Origin: Planctomycetota bacterium
Lineage (GTDB): Bacteria > Planctomycetota > UBA1135 > JACQFD01
Direction of reading: 5' to 3'
DNA length: 64,000 nt
Assembly: GCA_016792805.1 (NCBI GenBank)
Contig: JAEUHX010000066.1
Coordinates: 1-64,000 of the forward strand
The position numbers and the translations under genes were made by a program. Shown piece after piece: positions 34,917-43,000 of the stretch. Under the pieces are notes generated by a model. It did no database searches. It saw only the letters and a list, made by a program, of their open reading frames with translations, and was not told the DNA's origin. Numbering within the stretch: position 1 is the first letter of the stretch; each line of letters begins with the position of its first letter.

Positions 34917-36188
34917 TTACAGAAGCTCGCCCCGCACCACGTCGTCGAACGTCTCCCTCCGGCGAAGCAGCACATCGCCGCCCTTCTCGACGAGGACCTC
35001 GGCAGCCCTCGGACGAGAATTGTAGGTCGATGCCATCGAGAAGCCGTAGGCGCCGGCGTCGAGGATGGCCAGCAGGTCGCCGGGCTGGGGATCGGGAAGT
35101 GTGATGTTCTTCCCGAGGAAATCGCCGCTCTCGCAGACGGGACCCACCACATCGACGGCACGCGGTGCGCGCTCGACGCGGGCAGCCAGCTCGATCGGAT
35201 GCACGGCGCCGTAAAGCGCCGGACGGATGAGATCATTCATCGCCGCGTCGACCACCACAATTCTTCGGCCGCCGGCATTTTTGACGTCCAGCACTCGAGT
35301 CAGCAGCGCGCCGCTCGGCGCGGCGATCCAGCGGCCTGGCTCGAGAATCGGCCGGGCGCCGACGCGGCGCAGAAGCGGGCCGATTCGTGTAAGCCACTTT
35401 TCCGGCGCCAGCTCGGGCTCCGAGCCGACGCCGATCGCGATGCCGCCTCCCACGTCGAGCGTCTTGGGACTGCCGCCTGGGAAGAGCGCAAGCAGAGGCG
35501 CGATCCTCTCGAAGGCCTCCTCCCATAAGTGAGCATCCCGAAGCATGGAGCCGAGATGCAGATGCAACCCGACGAACTCCACGTTGGGAAATCGCTCCGG
35601 CGCCGCGAGCGCGCCGCGCGCATCGTCGAGCTCGAGCCCGAACTTTGAAGTCGGCGCCGAGGTGGCGAGGTGCGGATGGGTCTTCGGATCGATCGCCGGG
35701 TTCACGCGCAACGCGGCACGCGCCCGCACACGGCGCCGTTTCGCGGCAGCGTCGAGCCGCGCCAGCTCCCCCGCCGACTCGACGTTGATCTGAAAGACAC
35801 CGGCCTCGAGGGCGAGCTCGAGCTCGGCGTCCGTCTTGCCGACACCCGCGAGAATCGTCTTCCCGAGGTCGCCCCCGGCGCGTGCCACCCGCAGCAACTC
35901 GCCGCCGGAAACAACATCGAAGCCGCATCCTTCCGCGGCGAGCCGCTTCAGAATGCCGAGCGAGGAGCAGGCCTTGACCGAGTACGCCACGATCGGATCG
36001 AGCCCGGCCAAGTGCTCTCGGCAGGCGGCGCCGAGGCGGCGGTAACGTCCGCGGAACGAGGCTGCAGAATACACATAAAGCGGCGTTCCATGCCGCTCCG
36101 CGAGGGCGCGCAGCTCCGTCGACTCGCAGGCCAGCGAGCCGGCGGCGTTTCTCACAAATGCCGCCGAGGGCGCGCGATCTTCGCTCAT
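34917..36188 (-). CDS. lysA: Diaminopimelate decarboxylase
   Basis: 423 residues. ATG 36188 is chosen; a GTG directly precedes it. PLP-binding Lys in VAYSVKACSSLGILKRL (about residue 70), GGELLRVARAGGD, glycine-rich VGLHLHLGSML, GGGIAIGVG, and the substrate/Cys block GPVCESGDFLGK mark a fold type III decarboxylase. The C-terminal YNSRPRAAEVLVEKG is the usual family ending. It makes L-lysine from meso-DAP, the last step of the pathway. It appears monocistronic, with a stem-loop downstream and a MITE-like element directly upstream. Confidence 0.93.
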   Translation of the reverse strand: MSEDRAPSAAFVRNAAGSLACESTELRALAERHGTPLYVYSAASFRGRYRRLGAACREHLAGLDPIVAYSVKACSSLGILKRLAAEGCGFDVVSGGELLRVARAGGDLGKTILAGVGKTDAELELALEAGVFQINVESAGELARLDAAAKRRRVRARAALRVNPAIDPKTHPHLATSAPTSKFGLELDDARGALAAPERFPNVEFVGLHLHLGSMLRDAHLWEEAFERIAPLLALFPGGSPKTLDVGGGIAIGVGSEPELAPEKWLTRIGPLLRRVGARPILEPGRWIAAPSGALLTRVLDVKNAGGRRIVVVDAAMNDLIRPALYGAVHPIELAARVERAPRAVDVVGPVCESGDFLGKNITLPDPQPGDLLAILDAGAYGFSMASTYNSRPRAAEVLVEKGGDVLLRRRETFDDVVRGELL

Positions 36189-36195
36189 CACAGTT

Positions 36196-36364
36196 TTAAC
36201 AGCCTGTGGTAAAAGTGCTCCGCAAAGCGAGCACGAGGATTTTTGGCGAGATCGAGGAGGACCGCCGCAGGCGTAGCCGAGGAGTTACGGCGAGGCGGTC
36301 CGACGATGAGATCGCCAAAAAGCCCGCGTGCGCAGCTCGGATGACTTTTGCCACGGGCTGTTGA
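36196..36364. mobile_element. MITE-like imperfect palindromic element, 169 bp
   Basis: Termini TTAACAGCCTGTGGTAAAAG (from 36196) and ACTTTTGCCACGGGCTGTTG (from 36344) are inverted repeats, 18 of 21 matching over the full arms. Pairing continues inside: GATTTTTGGCGAGATC against GAGATCGCCAAAAAGC, and GAGGACCGCC against GGCGGTCCGA. There is no ORF inside and no transposase nearby. This resembles a non-autonomous miniature element or a large REP-type hairpin. Confidence 0.7.
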
Positions 36365-36436
36365 GCGTGGGTGCTCGGCTTCGAAGCCGAACAGCGATCG
36401 CCGACCGCGGCGAATGAAATGGGCCGCGATTCGATC

Positions 36437-37825
36437 TTACTGAATCGTGAGCGCGAGGCCTGCCGTCGAACTCAACAGATAGGGCGACGGCGTGCAGGGC
36501 TGCGGGATCGCGGGATCGGTCCAGACGTGAAGCGCCTGGAAGTAGAATGTGTAGCCCGTGAGGCCCGCATTCCGTGGTAGCGGCAGCGCCGCGATGCCGC
36601 GCCCCGCCGCGTCGACGGGCATGTCGAGCGCAAGCAGCGTGTGGCTCAAGTCGATCGTCATCAGCAGCCCGATTCCAAACGTATCGGTAGAGGGGGCAAT
36701 CGGCGAATCGCTCGCGAGCAAGATTCCGAGCGAGCCCGGCCATCCGTTGTAGGAGCGAAGCTCAAAATTCGAATTACCGGCGAACGGCACAGAATTGATG
36801 CCAAGGAATTGTGTGCCGAAGCAGCCTGGCGTCCCGTCGCCGTAGTTATATGCAGGTGTGCTCGCGAGGTGCGTCGAGAGCCAGTCAGCCGCCATCTCCG
36901 ACGCGACGAGACCAACGCCCGGAATATACGTATTGGGGCCGGCCCAAACGGTGGACTCTGGCGAGCCAACGCTCTCGAGCGCTTCGCGGAACAGCAGTCC
37001 TTGCAACAAATCGTGGATATCGGCGCTCGGCGCGGGAAGCTGACCCGATTGATTCGCCGCCCCCACGGACTTGAAGATTCCGAGGTAACGGAGGCTTTGA
37101 TTGACCGCCGGGGGATTCCCCTGGAGCACATGCCAGCGCGGCGACATGTTGTTCTTGATGGTGTCCGGCAGCGCATCCCACGCAGGCTCATTGGGGCATC
37201 CGGCGAACTGCCACACGGGGCTTGTGAAGCCGTGGCCGACGGCGGACGAGTATTTATAGTAATCGTCTGTGAGGTCGCTCGGCCCTTCGTACGAAACGAC
37301 GGCTTGCACGCGGCTCGAGAAGTGCTTCACCGGATCGGGGCTTCCGAGGTCTTGCGCATCGGCCGCAGCGCCGACCCACATGGCGAGGTGCGCTCCCGAG
37401 GAGCAGCCGATCGTGGCAATCCGATTGGGGTCGAGGTTCCAAGTCGCCGCCATCGAGCGCACGAATTGAACTGCGCGGCGGCACGAATTCGGCGACGCGG
37501 GAAAGATGTCCATCGGAGCGAGCGGATAATTGATGGACACAATGGCAATTCCGCGGCTATGCGCCTTCTCGATCAGGCCGCCATAGAGCGGAAAGAAGCT
37601 TTTGAAACCGCCCGCCCAGCCGCCAGCATGCATTTCAATCAGGACGGGCGCGGGACCGGAGCCTGAAGGCGCCGCATAGTAATCGAGCGTCTCCAGCGGG
37701 TGGCTGCCGTAGGCGACGTTCGATACGGTCGGAACGAGGCTCTGCGCTCGCGCGATTCCCGCGAACGCAATGCACAGTATGGCGGATACGAGAGTGCTTT
37801 TAGGAAGGATCGAGATGGCGGTCAT
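36437..37825 (-). CDS. Secreted alpha/beta-hydrolase (carboxylesterase/BD-FAE-like) with a shared C-terminal domain
   Basis: 462 residues with a signal peptide ending IARAQ. Catalytic features: oxyanion motif MHAGGW (HGGGW-like) near residue 66 and nucleophile elbow IGCSSGAH (GxSxG) about 80 residues later. These put it in the feruloyl-esterase/BD-FAE group acting on ester-linked polymers or small esters. The last 110 or so residues (GNSNFELRSYNG, DTFGIGLLMTIDLSHTLL, YFQALHV) form the domain shared with 581-3430 and 12182-13948. Its ATG overlaps the ybeY stop (ATGA). Confidence 0.85.
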   Translation of the reverse strand: MTAISILPKSTLVSAILCIAFAGIARAQSLVPTVSNVAYGSHPLETLDYYAAPSGSGPAPVLIEMHAGGWAGGFKSFFPLYGGLIEKAHSRGIAIVSINYPLAPMDIFPASPNSCRRAVQFVRSMAATWNLDPNRIATIGCSSGAHLAMWVGAAADAQDLGSPDPVKHFSSRVQAVVSYEGPSDLTDDYYKYSSAVGHGFTSPVWQFAGCPNEPAWDALPDTIKNNMSPRWHVLQGNPPAVNQSLRYLGIFKSVGAANQSGQLPAPSADIHDLLQGLLFREALESVGSPESTVWAGPNTYIPGVGLVASEMAADWLSTHLASTPAYNYGDGTPGCFGTQFLGINSVPFAGNSNFELRSYNGWPGSLGILLASDSPIAPSTDTFGIGLLMTIDLSHTLLALDMPVDAAGRGIAALPLPRNAGLTGYTFYFQALHVWTDPAIPQPCTPSPYLLSSTAGLALTIQ

Positions 37826-38418
37826 CGACGGCGTTTGGGACGGGTCGAAGAGCTCGGGCTGGGACGCCTCGAGCGGTCGAGGTCGGAAAGAGTACCTTGC
37901 CTCCCCCGCGTTCTGCCACGGAGGGAAATCTCTCGCAGGCCGAGCACAGCGCGCTCCGCGGCGCGCATTCGGCGGCGATCGGCGGGCTCATGATCGTCGA
38001 AGCCGCAGAGGTGGAGCAGGCCATGGGCGAAGTAGAGCTCAAGCTCGCGCTGCGGGTCGATATGGCGGCGGGCGGCCGTCCGATAGGCGACCTCGACTCC
38101 AACGGCGATCTCAGCTTCACAAACTCCTGCGGGATCCGGAGTTAGAGATGCGTCGTGGGCGTTTCGGAGGTCGAAGGAGAGGACGTCCGTGGTTCCATCC
38201 ACGCCAGAAAACTGGCGGTGAAGCTGATCCATGGCCAGGTCGCCGAGCATTGCGAGCGATACCCGGGACGGCGCCTGCGGGAACCGCTTTCGCACGGAGA
38301 CGAAGATGGCGCGAAGGCCCGCACGCCCGACAGGGGGCAGGCCCGGTGCGACGTGGATCGTCACGCCCTCCGGGGCAGTCGCCGGCTCGGCGGTGCGTCT
38401 ACCTTTCGTAGGCCTCAA
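37822..38418 (-). CDS. ybeY: Endoribonuclease YbeY
   Basis: 198 residues. The zinc/catalytic motif HGLLHLCGFDDHE (H-x3-H-x5-H type) and the upstream TTDVLSFDLR block are diagnostic. YbeY matures 16S rRNA and takes part in 70S quality control. A basic C-terminal tail of about 35 residues is extra. The start is uncertain: TTG 38418 overlaps phoH by 20 bases, while GTG 38364 would start at VTIHVAPG. phoH-ybeY adjacency is classical. Confidence 0.92.
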   Translation of the reverse strand: MRPTKGRRTAEPATAPEGVTIHVAPGLPPVGRAGLRAIFVSVRKRFPQAPSRVSLAMLGDLAMDQLHRQFSGVDGTTDVLSFDLRNAHDASLTPDPAGVCEAEIAVGVEVAYRTAARRHIDPQRELELYFAHGLLHLCGFDDHEPADRRRMRAAERAVLGLREISLRGRTRGRQGTLSDLDRSRRPSPSSSTRPKRRR

Positions 38419-39415
38419 CGATGCGGCTCACGAGCGGGTGGCGAACGATGTCTGCCTTGCCGAGTTCGACCACGGCCACACCCTCCACGTTGTCGAGGCG
38501 ACGCCGCGCATCGGAGAGGCCCGACTGAGCTTTGTCAGGCAAGTCCACTTGAGTAATGTCTCCGGTGACCACAATTTTGCTTCGTTCGCCCATGCGCGTC
38601 AGAAACATTTGCATTTGCTTGGGCGTCGTATTCTGCGCTTCGTCGAGAATCATGAACGACGCGTTGAGCGTGCGCCCGCGCATGTAGGCGAGCGGGCAGA
38701 TCTCGATCACGTCGTTGTCGACGTAGCGGCGCGCTGCCACGGGATCGAGCAGATCGTTGAGGGCGTCGTAGAGCGGCCTTAAGTAAGGATTCACTTTTGC
38801 TTGCAGGTCGCCCGGGAGAAATCCGAGCTTCTCGCCAGCCTCGACGGCCGGCCGAGCCAGGACAAGCCGCCGAAACTCTCCGCGGCGCAGCGCCTCGATC
38901 GCCATTGCGACGGCGAGGTAGGTCTTGCCGGAGCCGGCGGGGCCGATTGCGATCGTGACGCCGTGGTTGCGAATGGCGTCCATGTAGACGGCCTGTCCCG
39001 GAGTCCGCGGCGCCGCTTCCTGCATCGGGCGGCCGTGACCATCGGGCCGGAAACCGGCCTCGGGTGCCCGAGGCCCATCGACGGGGCGCGCATGCTCGGT
39101 TCCGAGCGGCCGCTTGCCGCCGTTCTCGGCGGGTTCGGGGGCCATCGACGAGAGGAGCCGCATCACGCTCGGCTCGTCAGGGATCTCGCCGGCGCGCGCA
39201 CGCCGCAGCAGTGTCTCCAGCTTCTCGCGAACGATGCGCACAGCGGCGGCTTCGCCGAGGAGCTTGATCGTGCCGTCGCGGCTCACGAGCGTGACTTTAA
39301 ACAATTCGCGCAGCACGCGGGCGTGCCGGTCGTAGGGCCCAAGGATGAGCCTCTCTTCCTCGTGATTGCGGAGCGGGATGCGCTCCTCAACATTCCGAAG
39401 GTCGGAGTCGGTCAA
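38399..39415 (-). CDS. phoH: PhoH-like ATPase (YbeZ)
   Basis: 338 residues from TTG 39415. An N-terminal KH-like segment (about 35-75) precedes the ATPase core: Walker A GPAGSGKTYLAVAMA, then LARPAVEAGEKLGFLPGDLQ, the FMILDEAQNTTPKQMQMFL Walker B block, and MGERSKIVVTGD. A linker of about 40 Pro/Gly-rich residues around 95-145 is longer than usual. It works with YbeY in RNA metabolism. The low-efficiency TTG start may tune its level. Confidence 0.92.
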   Translation of the reverse strand: MTDSDLRNVEERIPLRNHEEERLILGPYDRHARVLRELFKVTLVSRDGTIKLLGEAAAVRIVREKLETLLRRARAGEIPDEPSVMRLLSSMAPEPAENGGKRPLGTEHARPVDGPRAPEAGFRPDGHGRPMQEAAPRTPGQAVYMDAIRNHGVTIAIGPAGSGKTYLAVAMAIEALRRGEFRRLVLARPAVEAGEKLGFLPGDLQAKVNPYLRPLYDALNDLLDPVAARRYVDNDVIEICPLAYMRGRTLNASFMILDEAQNTTPKQMQMFLTRMGERSKIVVTGDITQVDLPDKAQSGLSDARRRLDNVEGVAVVELGKADIVRHPLVSRIVEAYER

Positions 39416-39503
39416 CGGCGATGCTCGATTTGTATGCCCTAACAGCCCAACCAGAAGTGCAAGGACAAGGGACCGAGGAGATAAAGGCCGGCGGCGAGAT
39501 TCG

Positions 39504-40424
39504 CTACGTCAGCCGGACGAAACCATAAAACACGGGCGCAGCCAGGAACAGGGAGTCGACCATGTCGAACGCCCCGCCAAATTGAGGCACCCAGCTTCCC
39601 GAGTCTTTCACGCCGCCCGAGCGCTTCAAAAGCGACTCGACGAGATCGCCGAACTGGGAGGCGATGTTGATGAGGATGCCGGCCACGATGGCGAGTTCCA
39701 GGGTGAGCGGCGCCGCGGCGCGCAGCACGGCGAAGAGGGCGGCCACGCCGGTGGAGGCGATGAGCGAGGCAATCGAGCCCTCCCAGGTCTTTCCGGGGCT
39801 CACCGCGGGAATGAGCTTGTGCCTCCCGATTTGTGAGCCCACGAGATAGGCGGCGATGTCGCCAACCTTCGAGACCGCGACGAGGAACAGCAGCAGCCGC
39901 AGCCCCTCCGGCTTGGGGGCGTCGTCGAAATAATAACGAATATCAATGCAATAAAGCAGCGTGGCGGGAACCAGCACGACGAGCATGCCCGCACCGAGTG
40001 TGCCCGCGGCGCCTTTGGTCCTCGCGCGGAGAACGCAGCAGACCGAGAAAAGTAGCATGGCACCGAGGGCCAGCTCTGCCGTGCGCAGGCGGCGGATCAC
40101 GGGGGCCGCCGCCGCCGGGAAGAACGCCTGCTCGACCCGAGGCAACACGTGCAAAGCCACCATTCCGATGGCGATGGCGAGGCTCGCCTTCGAGAAAGGA
40201 TCGAGCCCGGCACTGCGCACCATGGCGGCCGTCTCGACCGCGCAGAGAATCGCCAGCAGCGCCAGCACGAGCGTCGACGGGAGCCCCTGGAGCACATATC
40301 CATCGACGACTGCCGCACCCGCCACGACGCCGATCAGGAGCGCGCCGAAACGATAGCGGTCGCGCTGCGCCCGGCTGCGCTGCTCGTCTTTGTCGAGGAT
40401 GGGCTTCGGATCCGCTTGCGCCAT
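39504..40424 (-). CDS. cdsA: Phosphatidate cytidylyltransferase
   Basis: 306 residues with about eight membrane segments. The C-terminal signature SLLKRSGGVKDSGSWVPQFG and the following GGAFDMVDSL correspond to the CdsA motif. KD and both later Asp residues are kept, but the usual PGHGG reads PQFGG and DR reads DM. It makes CDP-diacylglycerol from phosphatidate and CTP. It lies 30 bases after uppS and 88 bases before phoH. Confidence 0.9.
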   Translation of the reverse strand: MAQADPKPILDKDEQRSRAQRDRYRFGALLIGVVAGAAVVDGYVLQGLPSTLVLALLAILCAVETAAMVRSAGLDPFSKASLAIAIGMVALHVLPRVEQAFFPAAAAPVIRRLRTAELALGAMLLFSVCCVLRARTKGAAGTLGAGMLVVLVPATLLYCIDIRYYFDDAPKPEGLRLLLFLVAVSKVGDIAAYLVGSQIGRHKLIPAVSPGKTWEGSIASLIASTGVAALFAVLRAAAPLTLELAIVAGILINIASQFGDLVESLLKRSGGVKDSGSWVPQFGGAFDMVDSLFLAAPVFYGFVRLT

Positions 40425-40454
40425 GAACGATCTCTCCGCAGTAGGCGAGCGCTC

Positions 40455-41204
40455 CTACGTCGCTACTTTTGTGAGGCCGCCGAACTTGCGTACGCGTCGG
40501 CGGTAATCTTCGAAGGCGGCGGCGAGCTCGGGCTCGCGGAAGTCAGGCCAGCAGACCTGCGTGACGTAAAGCTCCGTGTAGGAAACTTGCCAGAGCAGGA
40601 AATTTGAGAATCGCATCTCGCCCGCCGTCCGAATCAACAGATCGGGGTCGGGCAGCTCGGGGTCATACAGAAACGCGCGAATGGTCTCCTCGTCGATGGC
40701 ATCGGGGTCGAGCCGTCCCGCTTCGACTTCGCGCGCAATCCGCTTGACTGCGTCGGCGAGCTCAGCGCGGCCGCCGTAGGAGAGGGCGAGGCGCAGCACC
40801 ATGCCGTCGTTGCGCGCGCTCATCTGTTCGGTCTTGCGCAGCTCGCGGACGACCTCGATGGGCAGATCGTCGATGCGGCCGATCGAGGTGAGGCGAATCC
40901 GGTTCTCCATGATGGTCGGCCGCTCGTCGATGAGGAACTTGCGGAGCAAGTTCATCAATACGCGAATCTCAGTTTTCGGCCGCTTCCAATTCTCCACAGA
41001 GAATGCATACAGCGTGAGACTTGAGCAATGGAGCCGGGCGCATTCTGTGGTAATTCTGCGCACCGACTCGATGCCGCGGCGATGTCCCAGCACGCGCGCG
41101 AGCCCCCGCTGCTGCGCCCAGCGCCCGTTGCCATCCATGATGATGGCGACGTGGGCGGGCGGCTTGGGGGCGCCGACGCTCCCGTCCTTCGCCCTCGAGG
41201 TCAC
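40455..41204 (-). CDS. uppS: Isoprenyl transferase (undecaprenyl-PP synthase)
   Basis: 249 residues starting at GTG 41204, overlapping the purA stop (GTGA). Z-prenyltransferase motifs: VAIIMDGNGRWAQQRG with catalytic Asp, GHRRGIESVRR, LTLYAFSVENWKRP, and near the end DLLIRTAGEMRFSNFLLWQ and YVTQVCWPDF. It makes the C55 carrier for peptidoglycan and LPS O-antigen. The uppS-cdsA pair is the usual envelope cluster. Confidence 0.94.
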   Translation of the reverse strand: MTSRAKDGSVGAPKPPAHVAIIMDGNGRWAQQRGLARVLGHRRGIESVRRITTECARLHCSSLTLYAFSVENWKRPKTEIRVLMNLLRKFLIDERPTIMENRIRLTSIGRIDDLPIEVVRELRKTEQMSARNDGMVLRLALSYGGRAELADAVKRIAREVEAGRLDPDAIDEETIRAFLYDPELPDPDLLIRTAGEMRFSNFLLWQVSYTELYVTQVCWPDFREPELAAAFEDYRRRVRKFGGLTKVAT

Positions 41205-42493
41205 TGGGTGCCCGCCCGGACGCGGTCTACGATCTCATTGCGCTCCGGTCCGACCGAGATTTTCGTAACGGGAACGCCCACGGCCTGCTCGAGGCGCTCC
41301 ACATATCGGCGGGCTCCCTCGGGGAATTGTCCGAAAGTCTTGCAGTTTCGCAGAACGTCGGGCCAGCCCGGGAATTCCTCATAGATGGGCTTCAGCCCGT
41401 CGAGCGTCGGGAGATGGGCCGGGAACTCCTCGAGCCGGCGGCCATAAAACTCGTAGGCCGTTGCCACAAAAACTCGCTCGAAGCCGCCCAGCACGTCAAG
41501 GCTCGTGAGGAAGATCTCATCGACGCCGGAGAGCGCGCACGCGTATCGGACCGACACTGCGTCGAACCACCCGCATCGCCGCGGACGGCCGGTCGTCGAA
41601 CCGTACTCGCGCCCGCGCACTCGAATCAGCTCGCCGATCTCGTTGATCTGCTCCGTGAGGAACGGACCTTCTCCGACGCGGCTTGAGTATGATTTTGCTA
41701 CACCAATCAAACGCTGCAGCGCGCGCGGCGGAAGCCCCGTTCCCGGCGCGAATCCTCCCGAGCAAGTGGAGGAGGAAGTCACATAAGGATAGGTGCCGTG
41801 GTCGAGATCGAGCATGGCGCCTTGGGCACCTTCGAGAAGTATGGTCCTCCCCGTGGAGGCGGCCTTTCGGAGGAGCGCGCCCGTGTCGCAGACGAGGGGC
41901 GCCAGCGTCTGCCCAGCATGCCACGCCGCCTCAATGGCCGCTTCGGCGTCGACCCCGCGGTGACCATACACTTTTTCTAAGATTGCATTCTTTTCGGTAA
42001 TCGCGGCTCGCAGGCGCGACGTGAGATGGTCGCGGTCGAGCAGGTCGCCGACTCGCAATCCGGTGCGGGCGGCCTTGTCCGAATAGGTGGGGCCAATGCC
42101 GCGCCCGGTAGTGCCGAGGCGTCCCGCCCCCTTCCAGCGCTCGGCCATGGCGTCGAGCTCGCGGTGGAATGGAAAAATCAAATGTGCGCGGGCGCTGACC
42201 AGCAGCCGCTTTCGAATCGACACGCCGCGGTTCTCGAGAGATTGGATCTCCGACGCGAGGTGCTCGGGATCGACGACCACTCCGTTGCCGATCACATTCA
42301 TCGTGCGCTCGTGCAGAGCGCCGCTCGGCACGAGGTGCAGCACAAAGCGGTCGGTGCCGCTGACCACGGTGTGGCCCGCATTGTTCCCGCCGGCGAAGCG
42401 CACGACGTAATCGGCCCCCGACGCGAGAAGGTCAATAATCTTTCCTTTCCCTTCATCTCCCCACTGGACGCCGACGACACCGAGAACCGGCAT
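41201..42493 (-). CDS. purA: Adenylosuccinate synthetase
   Basis: 430 residues. Start MPVLGVVGVQWGDEGKGKII with the GDEGKGK P-loop-like motif; GGNNAGHTVV (IMP/GTP site), GTTGRGIGPTYSDKAAR, GAQGAMLDLDHGTYPYVTSS, TGRPRRCGWFD and KISVGPERNE are all as expected. First committed step from IMP to AMP. It heads the run purA-uppS-cdsA-phoH-ybeY, which suggests co-transcription from a promoter in 42494-42577 or above. Confidence 0.96.
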   Translation of the reverse strand: MPVLGVVGVQWGDEGKGKIIDLLASGADYVVRFAGGNNAGHTVVSGTDRFVLHLVPSGALHERTMNVIGNGVVVDPEHLASEIQSLENRGVSIRKRLLVSARAHLIFPFHRELDAMAERWKGAGRLGTTGRGIGPTYSDKAARTGLRVGDLLDRDHLTSRLRAAITEKNAILEKVYGHRGVDAEAAIEAAWHAGQTLAPLVCDTGALLRKAASTGRTILLEGAQGAMLDLDHGTYPYVTSSSTCSGGFAPGTGLPPRALQRLIGVAKSYSSRVGEGPFLTEQINEIGELIRVRGREYGSTTGRPRRCGWFDAVSVRYACALSGVDEIFLTSLDVLGGFERVFVATAYEFYGRRLEEFPAHLPTLDGLKPIYEEFPGWPDVLRNCKTFGQFPEGARRYVERLEQAVGVPVTKISVGPERNEIVDRVRAGTQ

Positions 42494-42577
42494 GGGATTT
42501 TTTTAAACTCTTCGTAGGTGCGGGAGCGGGAGCGGATCGTTACGCGGGCGGAGTGTCGCGACTCGCCCTCGACCGGG

Positions 42578-43000
42578 TCAAGGACGCGACGTCGCGTCTT
42601 CCCCCAACGCTTCGATTTCGCTCGCAATGCGGCGCTCGAGCGTGCGATCGCGCCCGTCGAAAACCCAGCGGGCGGAGGGCGTGAAGAAGTTGAGCTCGTC
42701 GTAGTCGAGGCGTTCCTTGACGATCGTAATTTCCGCGGCCCAACCGTGCTCACCTGGCTGGAGTGCAACGAAGGCGCGAGTTCGCCGAGTGACCCGCTCG
42801 GGGTCGACGCGGTCGTCGGTGCGAAGCCGCGCGCCATCGCCGTCGATCCGGAAGACGTTGGGGAAGTGGCTTCGTAGGGCCGTCTCGCACCGTCGGATGG
42901 CGAGCTCTCGCCCGGCGGTTCCTGTCTCGGCCAAAACGGGGCGATGCACGCAGCTCGCCAGGAGCGCGAGCGCGAGTCCGGCGACGCTAGCTCTGCGCAC
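42578..43000 (-). CDS. Small lipoprotein, unknown function
   Basis: 140 residues from GTG 43000. A signal peptide with lipobox LALLASCVH; the rest (ETALRSHFPNVFRIDGDGA, VDPERVTRRTRAFVALQPG) is small and soluble. I recognise no family. The start overlaps the end of the Cys/Met enzyme gene by 14 bases. Confidence 0.6.
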   Translation of the reverse strand: MRRASVAGLALALLASCVHRPVLAETGTAGRELAIRRCETALRSHFPNVFRIDGDGARLRTDDRVDPERVTRRTRAFVALQPGEHGWAAEITIVKERLDYDELNFFTPSARWVFDGRDRTLERRIASEIEALGEDATSRP

